DNA of 50,046 bases from JANXXV01 sp038230275 (lineage in GTDB: Bacteria; Acidobacteriota; Terriglobia; Bryobacterales; Bryobacteraceae), in NCBI GenBank assembly GCA_038230275.1, contig JBBRNO010000034.1, positions 1 through 50,046 of the forward strand, read 5' to 3'. Under the pieces are notes generated by a model. It was not told where the DNA came from, made no database searches, and worked only from the letters and a program-made list of their open reading frames with translations. Shown here piece after piece: positions 43,896 to 50,046 of this stretch (position 1 is the first letter of the stretch; each line of letters starts with the position of its first letter). The translations under genes were made by a program, and so were the position numbers.

Positions 43896-45188
43896 CTATT
43901 TTAGTGGCTGCCGACTGAACAACGTCAGCTTTTCACGGTCCAAGGTTACGCCCAGGAAAGTGAGGCACATTTCATCTTCGGTGCCTTCGCCCCAGCCCAC
44001 CACTTTGAGTGGGTCGCTGGGGTTCTTCGGATTGTTCGCCGTGTTGTCAAAGGTGCAACTGAGCTTGACCGTGCTGCCGGCGGGAAGCGCAAAGGGCTTC
44101 TGAAATGTATAGAAGCCTTGCCAGTTGAAATCCCAATCGTCGATTTGAATCATATCGTCGGTAGATTTAGGACTGACCAACTGCACGTTGATCTTCCTGC
44201 CCAAGAGGTGCATGTGCGGGGCGATTTGGATGGCGTGAGCGTCGAAGAAAAACGGAATGGTGAACTTGGCGGTCACCTCTTTGGCTGCGTCGCCTGGCTG
44301 AATTTTAAAGCTGGTGTTGACAATGGGGAGGTAGCGCATGCGGCGCTCCACTGCCGTCTTTGCATAGTAGAGGCCGACTTTGGTCTGATCCGGGCCCGGG
44401 TGTCCGTTGGGAAAGTAATGCACCTGCATCACGATTTTGGCGTTTCTAGGCAGAAGCAAGCCGACGCCGTCGGGCAGCGGTTGTACGCGCGTGCCTGGAA
44501 CCCAGCCGCCTAATCCGCCGGTTAGATCCAAGGCGGCGGCAATCCCGCTGAGGGTCTGGACGTCGAAGCCTGGTCCGCCGTAGCAGGTGTAGCCCGGGTG
44601 GCCGTCTTTTCCGTCGAGCTTATCGGCTTCGCCCTGCGTATCGATGAAGAGCAATACGTGATGGACGATTTGTCTATTGCCTGGGACCACTTGCACAGCG
44701 GTGACCCATTTATCCACGTCCAGGCCGGTGGGGAGAACGAAGCAGCGATAGTCGTCTTTCTTGCGCGGTACGTCGTAGCTTTGCGGCATCTGGACAACCA
44801 GGTCCGGATCGCCTAACTGCCACTCGCCGATAACGGGCGCGGGCTCGGGAAGGTCGGCTGGGTCGCCTTGAGGGGATCCGGCGGCAATCCAGTCGAGGAT
44901 CATCTGGCGCTCGTCAGCCGAGAGGCCATAGGAGTCCTTGAAATCGCCGTGTCCGGGGACGGGTTTCCAGGGAGGCATGATGTTGCCGGACACGACGCGG
45001 TTGATGTCTTCGGCCCAGGTGGATGCGTCGTCGTACGTCATCAGGGCAAAGGGTGCAATATCGTTCGGGCGGTGGCAGCGCTGGCACTTGGCCTGGATAA
45101 TGCGGGACACTTCCCGGGAATAAGTGGGCTGTGCGTAAACGGGGACTAAGGATGCGAGTATTGCGAGAGCGAGAACCGGGATGCGCAT
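43896..45188 (-). CDS. PHM-like copper monooxygenase fused to a cytochrome c segment
   Basis: About 430 residues from ATG 45188. A signal peptide (MRIPVLALAILASLVPVYAQ) is followed by a c-type haem site in IIQAKCQRCHRPNDIAPFAL, then IMPPWKPVPGHGDF. The rest matches the two-domain copper type II ascorbate-dependent monooxygenase fold. Copper ligands can be placed at IVHHVLLF, VMQVHYFPNGH, APHMHLLGRK (His-X-His) and the methionine in DEMCLTF. It is exported and could receive electrons through its own haem. It is probably co-transcribed with the P450 (four-base gap). Confidence 0.85.
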   Translation of the reverse strand: MRIPVLALAILASLVPVYAQPTYSREVSRIIQAKCQRCHRPNDIAPFALMTYDDASTWAEDINRVVSGNIMPPWKPVPGHGDFKDSYGLSADERQMILDWIAAGSPQGDPADLPEPAPVIGEWQLGDPDLVVQMPQSYDVPRKKDDYRCFVLPTGLDVDKWVTAVQVVPGNRQIVHHVLLFIDTQGEADKLDGKDGHPGYTCYGGPGFDVQTLSGIAAALDLTGGLGGWVPGTRVQPLPDGVGLLLPRNAKIVMQVHYFPNGHPGPDQTKVGLYYAKTAVERRMRYLPIVNTSFKIQPGDAAKEVTAKFTIPFFFDAHAIQIAPHMHLLGRKINVQLVSPKSTDDMIQIDDWDFNWQGFYTFQKPFALPAGSTVKLSCTFDNTANNPKNPSDPLKVVGWGEGTEDEMCLTFLGVTLDREKLTLFSRQPLK

Positions 45189-45251
45189 GTTAGTTAAGGG
45201 TAATCCTATTATCATCCATCTCCGAATTTTCTATTAGGAAGCGTGGAAACG

Positions 45252-45259
45252 GCCGATAG
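45252..45259 (+). promoter_or_regulatory. possible flagellar sigma28 -10 element before fliD
   Basis: GCCGATAG matches seven of eight bases of the FliA (sigma28) -10 consensus GCCGATAA. The -35 region is poor, and the start codon at 45270 would leave almost no leader. Confidence 0.3.
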
Positions 45260-45269
45260 GTATAGTGAT

Positions 45270-46637
45270 ATGAGCCTCACACCGCTTACCTTTACCGGAG
45301 TCAGTAAGTACTCCACCGATTTCCAGACGATTCTTTCGCGTGCGGTATCGATCGCCAATATTCCCGCAAAGGCAATTCAGAATCAGCAAACTGATCTGGT
45401 GCAAAAGAAGCTGATTGTGACAAATCTCCAGACTGCGACGACCGGACTTGCATCGAGTTTGACGGCGCTAGCGGCGATTGGCGATAAGCGGGGTCTATCC
45501 GCGAGCAGCTCCGATAGCACCAAGGTTGCTATCTTGACCAGCACCGGAACTACGGCTGCAAGTTACACAGTAAGCGAGATCACTTCGGTTGCCAAGGCGG
45601 CTTCGGAGACATCGGCGATTGGGTATGCCGATGGCAGTTCGACGGCGGTTTCCTCTACCGGTTCGTTAACTTTGACTCTGGGCAGTCACGACTATCCCAT
45701 CACGCTAACCTCAGCGACCAACAATCTGGCAGGACTGAGGGATGCGATCAACAATCTTGGCGTCGGTGTGACGGCGAGTGTGTTGACCACCGGAACCGGA
45801 CTGACGCCGAACTATCTCTCGGTTTCGGCAAACGACACCGGGCAGCAGGCGTTGAGCATTACGGACGATCCGGGCGGCGCTGCAACATCGCTACTGACCA
45901 GCAATAACCAGGGAGCCAATGCCGATTTCAAGCTCAACGGCGTTCCCGTCAGCAAGTCGTCGAATACGATCAATGATGTGGTCCCGGGAATCAGCTTTTC
46001 CATTCTTGGGACGACTAGTGTAGGAGGCACCGTCAGCTTGTCGCTGGCTACCGACCGGACCACGCTGACTAGCGCCTTGCAAGCTTTTGTTTCCAACTAC
46101 AATTCGGTGAGCAGGCAATTGGACGGGCAGATTGGCCCATCAGCCGGCGTATTGTCGGGAGATTTTCTGATCCGCGAGGTGCAGGGCGATCTACGCGCCC
46201 TCACCGGGTTTCAGGGTACCGGCACGATTAAGAACTTTTCCGATTTGGGCCTGGAAGTCAGCAATACCGGCGAACTTTCGTTGAATACGACAACATTGAA
46301 CGGGCTGTCGGCCAGCGCGATCGATTCCGCATTCACATTTGTAGGAACTTCAGTGAATGGATTGGGGAGCTTGAATTCAAAATTCACTCAGTTGAGCGAT
46401 CCGATCAACGGGCTGATCAAGGTGCAGCAAGATCAGTATGACGTTACGAACACTCGGCTCAGCAGCGATCTGGCGAACATTACCGACAAGGTGGCGCTAT
46501 TGCAAACCATTACAGCCCAGAAATTGCAGGCGGCAGATTCGCTTCTGGCGCAGCTCGATTCGCAACAAAGCGTTCTCACCGGGGTACTGCTGAGTGTGAA
46601 CAACGCTCTGTATGGATCAACGACCGTGACCAAGTAA
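45270..46637 (+). CDS. fliD: flagellar hook-associated protein 2 (filament cap)
   Basis: 455 residues from ATG 45270; the frame is open from GTG 45243. The N-terminal FliD_N region is TFTGVSKYSTDFQTILSRAV with a coiled segment PAKAIQNQQTDLVQKKLIV. The FliD_C part includes LQAFVSNYNSVSRQLDG, VLSGDFLIREVQGDLRAL and a terminal coiled coil ending QQSVLTGVLLSVNNALYGS. The central domain is serine/threonine-rich. FliD caps the growing filament and helps flagellin fold into it. It is shorter than some homologues but complete. Confidence 0.9.
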   Translation: MSLTPLTFTGVSKYSTDFQTILSRAVSIANIPAKAIQNQQTDLVQKKLIVTNLQTATTGLASSLTALAAIGDKRGLSASSSDSTKVAILTSTGTTAASYTVSEITSVAKAASETSAIGYADGSSTAVSSTGSLTLTLGSHDYPITLTSATNNLAGLRDAINNLGVGVTASVLTTGTGLTPNYLSVSANDTGQQALSITDDPGGAATSLLTSNNQGANADFKLNGVPVSKSSNTINDVVPGISFSILGTTSVGGTVSLSLATDRTTLTSALQAFVSNYNSVSRQLDGQIGPSAGVLSGDFLIREVQGDLRALTGFQGTGTIKNFSDLGLEVSNTGELSLNTTTLNGLSASAIDSAFTFVGTSVNGLGSLNSKFTQLSDPINGLIKVQQDQYDVTNTRLSSDLANITDKVALLQTITAQKLQAADSLLAQLDSQQSVLTGVLLSVNNALYGSTTVTK

Positions 46638-46640
46638 CCT

Positions 46641-47009
46641 ATGGGCAAATTTGAGATCGCTCTTCAGCAGTTGGAGTTAGCCCAGAGAGAGCTGGTGGCG
46701 GCGAATCCGTCCGACTTCGAGAGTCTGGAGCGCTTGGGTAAGAATCGCGGGGCTGCCATCAATGCGATTTTGGAATTGGTGGAGGATACTGAGCCGAGTA
46801 TCGATCAATTGGAGCGGCTGAAACGTATTCACCTGGGCGGAATACTGAGCGTGGAACGAATTCGCGGAGCTCGGCAGGCCTTCCGGGAGGAATTGGCTAG
46901 GCTCAGCCAACAAGGGCAACTGCTGGCAGGCTATCAGATTGGATCGAAGTCGGAGGCGAGCTCAGGGCCGGATTCCGGTTCGAATGGTGGGCCAGCAACT
47001 CCGTCTTGA
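46641..47009 (+). CDS. FliT-like flagellar chaperone candidate
   Basis: 122 residues, helical (FEIALQQLELAQRELVAANP and LERLKRIHLGGILSVERIRG) with a disordered serine/glycine-rich tail. Immediately following fliD (three-base gap), a small helical protein is most likely a FliT-type export chaperone for FliD. This rests more on position and size than on motifs. The last 107 bases overlap the convergent glycosyltransferase gene; in both proteins the overlapping parts look like dispensable tails. Confidence 0.65.
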   Translation: MGKFEIALQQLELAQRELVAANPSDFESLERLGKNRGAAINAILELVEDTEPSIDQLERLKRIHLGGILSVERIRGARQAFREELARLSQQGQLLAGYQIGSKSEASSGPDSGSNGGPATPS

Positions 47010-48804
47010 CTTGTTCCATGACTGGCTGCCAGTTTTTGGACTCCGCCTGGCGGAAAAGCCTCATGCTGGGATACCACGGAGTGTCGGTGCGATTGAGCAT
47101 CCAGCGCCAGTCCGGATTAAACGGCAGCAGAGTCCAGACGGGTATATTCATCGCGCCGGCGAGATGGGCTACCGAAGTGTCGACGGAGATAATCAAGTCG
47201 AGATTGGCGATAGCGGCGGCCGTGTCGGCAAAGTCCGTAAACTCCAGCCCCAGAGGAATGGCTCCGGCGAGTTCCAAATCTTTTTGCAGACTGAAAAAAC
47301 GAATCCCCGGAACGCTCAGCAGAGTGGAGAAGAGTTCCGGCGGGATCGACCTGTTGCGGTCGTTCTTGTGCCCGGGGTTGCCGGCCCAAACCAGACCTAC
47401 AGTGAGATCGGCCGAAACCGGAATCCGCTCACGCCATTTTGCCTGCAAGCTGGCGGGCGGAGCGATGTAGGGCATCGGGGATGGGATGGTTTCCTCAACT
47501 GTCTTGAAGATTCCTGGAAGGCTGAGCAGCGGAATATGGCAATCGAAGGGCGGCAGGTTGGTCCCGCGGGCCACCACTTGATCGATTCCGGCGACTGAAT
47601 AGAGCGTCCGGACAAGCGGAAGCTGACACTGGACGATCAGGAAACCGCAACGTTCTTTCACCATCGCGGCGTACCGGACAAACTGCAGCGTATCCCCAAA
47701 CCCTTGTTCGGCGTGAACCAGAATACGTGCGGTTGGAGTCGCGGCTCCATTCCATAACGGAACAGGAAACGATTGCGGCTTGGCGGTATTTTGGCGCAAA
47801 CGCCAATCGTAGCCTTGCCAACCCTCGGTAAAATGGCCCAGTAACAGATTCGCCAGTGAAAGGTTCCAGTTCGCTTCCGCATGTTCCGGCTGCCGCTGGA
47901 TGGCTTCAGAGTAGGCGGCCACGGCTTCAAAGGGTCGTCCCAGGGCAAGGAGCGCATTTCCCCGATTGTTGTGTGCTTCCGAATGGTTTGGGTTCAGGGA
48001 AAGCAGAGCGTTGTAGCCTTCGAGCGCCTCATCATGCCGGTCCTGATCCTGCCGCACGAGCGCCAGATTGTAGCGGGGATCGGGATAGTCCTGATTGTGT
48101 TCGATTGCCCGAATGTAATAGCTGGACGCTTCGCCGAGCCGGCCCAGCAATTGCAGCAGAATGCCGTAGTTGTTCAGGGCCTCCGGATAGCGAGGTTTTA
48201 ACCGCAGAGCGTTCGAATAGGCTTCCATCGCGTCGTCCGTTCTGCGCTGCTTCATCAAACTGACGCCCAGGTTGAAGTACGCCTCGGGAAACGTGGGGCG
48301 GAGCCGGATGGCCGCGCGAAAGTGCTCTACGGCTTGATCGAGATCGCCGGCATTGTGCAGTTGATTAGCAAGCTCGAAATACGCTTCGGCGTTTCCACCG
48401 ATCGTAATTGCGGTCTGTATGACCTCATGCGCATCACGTTGATACCCCAAAGAGGACAGCGTAAGCCCCAATTTCAGTAGTGTCTTCCAATTACCGGGAT
48501 CAGCCTGAAGGGCCTGCCGATAGCAAGTGGCAGCCGCGTCAAACCTTCCTTCGCGGCTCATGATCATTCCCAGATCGACGCAATACTCCGGCCGGGGTCC
48601 AGCGCTTTTGATGGCGCGTCCTATTAACGAGGCCGCAAGCGGTTGGTTGCCGGACTGCGAAGCGATCATGCCTAGAAGATGGAGAGACTCGGCGTGTCCG
48701 GATTCTTTTCTGAGGGCGCGCTGGCAATACGCCTCAGCCTGCTGAAGGTTGCCTGCCCGATGGTGAAAGAGCGCGGTGGAGAATACGTGGTCGACGGCAG
48801 CCAT
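46903..48804 (-). CDS. TPR-repeat glycosyltransferase, probably flagellin-modifying
   Basis: About 633 residues from ATG 48804 (AGGA upstream). Eight to nine tetratricopeptide repeats cover about 1-335, for example AEAYFELANQLHNAGDLDQA and PEAYFNLGVSLMKQRRTDDA. A GT-B-type glycosyltransferase C-terminal region follows: LVHAEQGFGDTLQFVRYAAM, GLVWAGNPGHKND, LIISVDTSVAHLAGAMNIPV and LPFNPDWRWMLNRTDTPWYP. Such TPR-glycosyltransferases are common next to flagellin genes and may add sugars to it. The final 30 residues are a low-complexity tail overlapping the FliT-like gene. It lies downstream of flagellin in the same direction, beyond a terminator. Confidence 0.85.
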   Translation of the reverse strand: MAAVDHVFSTALFHHRAGNLQQAEAYCQRALRKESGHAESLHLLGMIASQSGNQPLAASLIGRAIKSAGPRPEYCVDLGMIMSREGRFDAAATCYRQALQADPGNWKTLLKLGLTLSSLGYQRDAHEVIQTAITIGGNAEAYFELANQLHNAGDLDQAVEHFRAAIRLRPTFPEAYFNLGVSLMKQRRTDDAMEAYSNALRLKPRYPEALNNYGILLQLLGRLGEASSYYIRAIEHNQDYPDPRYNLALVRQDQDRHDEALEGYNALLSLNPNHSEAHNNRGNALLALGRPFEAVAAYSEAIQRQPEHAEANWNLSLANLLLGHFTEGWQGYDWRLRQNTAKPQSFPVPLWNGAATPTARILVHAEQGFGDTLQFVRYAAMVKERCGFLIVQCQLPLVRTLYSVAGIDQVVARGTNLPPFDCHIPLLSLPGIFKTVEETIPSPMPYIAPPASLQAKWRERIPVSADLTVGLVWAGNPGHKNDRNRSIPPELFSTLLSVPGIRFFSLQKDLELAGAIPLGLEFTDFADTAAAIANLDLIISVDTSVAHLAGAMNIPVWTLLPFNPDWRWMLNRTDTPWYPSMRLFRQAESKNWQPVMEQVKTELLAHHSNRNPALSSPPTSIQSDSLPAVALVG

Positions 48805-48843
48805 ATGAGAATTCCTATCGGGATTTGAGAGACAAAAGGGCAC

Positions 48844-48891
48844 AAAAAAACCGCGGCGAGGGGAGCGGATGAGCGCACCATCCCGCCGCGG
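48844..48891 (-). terminator. rho-independent terminator of the flagellin gene
   Basis: Read on the minus strand, CCGCGGCG (48891-48884) pairs with CGCCGCGG (48858-48851), with a small inner stem (GATG/CATC), and is followed by seven T (48850-48844). It sits 67 bases after the flagellin stop. Confidence 0.85.
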
Positions 48892-48928
48892 GTGTATGGT
48901 TCTACACAAGGAGCCGGAGGCCCCCGTT

Positions 48929-48946
48929 CATAAGCCTTTACTTATG
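48929..48946. terminator. small hairpin just after flagellin
   Basis: CATAAG, six bases, CTTATG: a perfect 6-bp stem 12 bases after the flagellin stop. It may protect the 3' end of the flagellin mRNA or help termination with the stronger hairpin beyond it. Confidence 0.4.
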
Positions 48947-48957
48947 CGAGGCCAAGA

Positions 48958-50046
48958 TTACTTGAGCAACGCCAGGATGGCTTGCGGGGCGGAGTTTGCT
49001 TGGCCCAGGGCTGCGATGCCGGCTTGCAGCGTGATCTGGGCTTTGGTGAGGTTCGCAGCTTCCGAGGCTAGATCCGCATCGCGGATGCGCGACTCGGAGG
49101 CGGCCAGGTTACCCAACTGGTTCTGCGCCAGGTTGACGGCGTAGTTGAACTGGTTTTGCCCTTTGCCGACGACAGCTTGAGCGCTGCCCAGGCTGGCCAC
49201 TGCGGCCGACAGAGCGCCGACAGCGTTCTGCGCGGCACTTTGAGAGCTGATGTCGGCTGTGCTGCCTGTACCGACCGTTGTGGATGCGACCACTGTTCCC
49301 TGGTTGCCCAAACCGGCGCCGCCACCGCCCGCGTTGGCACTGGTACCAACGTCGACTTTGAAAGCCGTTAGGGTGCTGAGGAACCGGATTCCTTCGGCGC
49401 CGCCGCTCTGTTCCTTGACGGCGACAATCTTTTGCAAGGTAGCGTTGTTCGACTGTTGGAGTTGCGTGTTGATAGTGTCGATTGCTTCGTCCACTGTGCG
49501 GGCGTTGCGTGCAGTGGCGTCGTTGCGCAGCGTTACCGCCTGCGATTGGGTGGCGCCGTTGGCATCGTTGCCGGAGATGGTGACGGTCTGTTCGTCGGTG
49601 CCAAACTTGATCCCGCTGAAGCTGAGTACGCCGGTTTGCTGGGCACCGCCCGAGTTCTGGATGGCCGAGGTAGTGAGAGCGCTCTGTGCGTTGGAAGTTG
49701 CGGCCACACCGGTAGCTACGGCGTTGTTAAAGCCGAATACGTTCGTGGCACCGACTGTATTGATCCGGAAGTTGGTGGCGCTGGCGCTGGTGATTGCGAT
49801 CTGGCCGGCGTTATCGGCCGCATGCAGTCCGGCGGCCGCAGTGGTGGCGTTTCCCGCAAGAGCCAAATTTAGCGCGTCAATCGCGCCGTTCTCGGTCGCT
49901 GCTCCAGGGGTGACCGCAAGCGAGATAGCCGCGCCGCCTCCGACAGAGAATTCCAATGTTTCTGCCGCTGCGGCAAAAGTGCCCGCCGTGCCGGTAATGG
50001 TGCTGTAGTCGAAGTTGCCGGAAGCACCCCCGCTCTTGCTGTACGA
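48958..50046 (-). CDS. fliC: flagellin, C-terminal part (gene continues off the right edge)
   Basis: At least 362 residues in one frame to the window end, with no start codon needed inside. The C-terminal D1/D0 helices are diagnostic: VGKGQNQFNYAVNLAQNQLG, NLAASESRIRDADLASEAAN and ending GQANSAPQAILALLK. The rest is a serine/threonine/alanine-rich variable surface domain (D2/D3; repeated GVAATSNAQSALTTSA and GTDEQTVTISGNDANG-like strands). The N-terminal D0/D1 part lies beyond 50046. It forms the flagellar filament and is probably modified by the adjacent TPR glycosyltransferase. Confidence 0.92.
   Translation of the reverse strand, partial: SYSKSGGASGNFDYSTITGTAGTFAAAAETLEFSVGGGAAISLAVTPGAATENGAIDALNLALAGNATTAAAGLHAADNAGQIAITSASATNFRINTVGATNVFGFNNAVATGVAATSNAQSALTTSAIQNSGGAQQTGVLSFSGIKFGTDEQTVTISGNDANGATQSQAVTLRNDATARNARTVDEAIDTINTQLQQSNNATLQKIVAVKEQSGGAEGIRFLSTLTAFKVDVGTSANAGGGGAGLGNQGTVVASTTVGTGSTADISSQSAAQNAVGALSAAVASLGSAQAVVGKGQNQFNYAVNLAQNQLGNLAASESRIRDADLASEAANLTKAQITLQAGIAALGQANSAPQAILALLK

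Overview
The window reads as a chromosomal segment of an Acidobacteriota member, probably of the Bryobacterales/Solibacter type. This is inference from gene content: an Oar-like TonB receptor start, a malectin/DNA-binding-like membrane protein, CRTAC/ASPIC-UnbV and right-handed beta-helix proteins, a reaction-centre-type dihaem cytochrome, B12-dependent ribonucleotide reductase and flagellar genes, on a GC-rich background. No rRNA, tRNA, CRISPR array or intact insertion sequence was seen.

Layout. 1-12.7 kb: start of a TonB-dependent receptor with a clear sigma70 promoter, a malectin membrane protein, thiC, a translationally coupled histidine kinase / NarL regulator / CRTAC operon, a ruined CocE hydrolase, a polysaccharide-deacetylase-like protein coupled to an alpha/beta hydrolase, and a secreted proline-rich protein. 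12.7-16.8 kb: a DUF4159 gene next to a compact restriction-modification cassette (small HTH protein, D12 adenine methylase, XRE regulator, candidate PD-(D/E)XK nuclease). The cassette lies between two 195-bp direct repeats of the 3' end of the DUF4159 gene and is followed by gene debris. 16.8-22.6 kb: Xaa-Pro aminopeptidase, a CHASE2 histidine kinase with an NtrC-like regulator, an amidohydrolase and a cytochrome c. 22.9-26.7 kb: a HipBA toxin-antitoxin pair with a probable operator, an NRAMP-like transporter, a rhodanese and a glycine-zipper lipoprotein. 26.9-31.7 kb: a permuted ATP-grasp protein, a Wzt-like protein with a degenerate ATPase, a beta-helix protein coupled to a methyltransferase. 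31.7-32.5 kb: an antitoxin with a decayed PIN toxin. 33-40.6 kb: nrdJ, a small exported protein, cysDN (with a decayed APS-kinase tail) and an M28 peptidase. 40.6-45.2 kb: a DinB gene broken by a 147-bp inversion, a membrane protein, and a haem/copper monooxygenase-like gene next to a cytochrome P450. 45.2-50 kb: flagellar fliD, a FliT-like protein, a TPR glycosyltransferase and flagellin.

Three themes stand out. Genes are tightly packed, with many 4-40 bp overlaps and coupled starts. Small operons pair sensors with effectors. Six or more genes are in different stages of decay (CocE hydrolase, remnant before DUF4159, DUF4159 tail, PKD-like remnant, PIN toxin, DinB), and several can be explained base by base. 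The most interesting locus is the restriction-modification cassette at 13.8-16.3 kb: its duplicated gene end differs almost only at silent positions, which points to recombination with a diverged relative rather than a recent local duplication.
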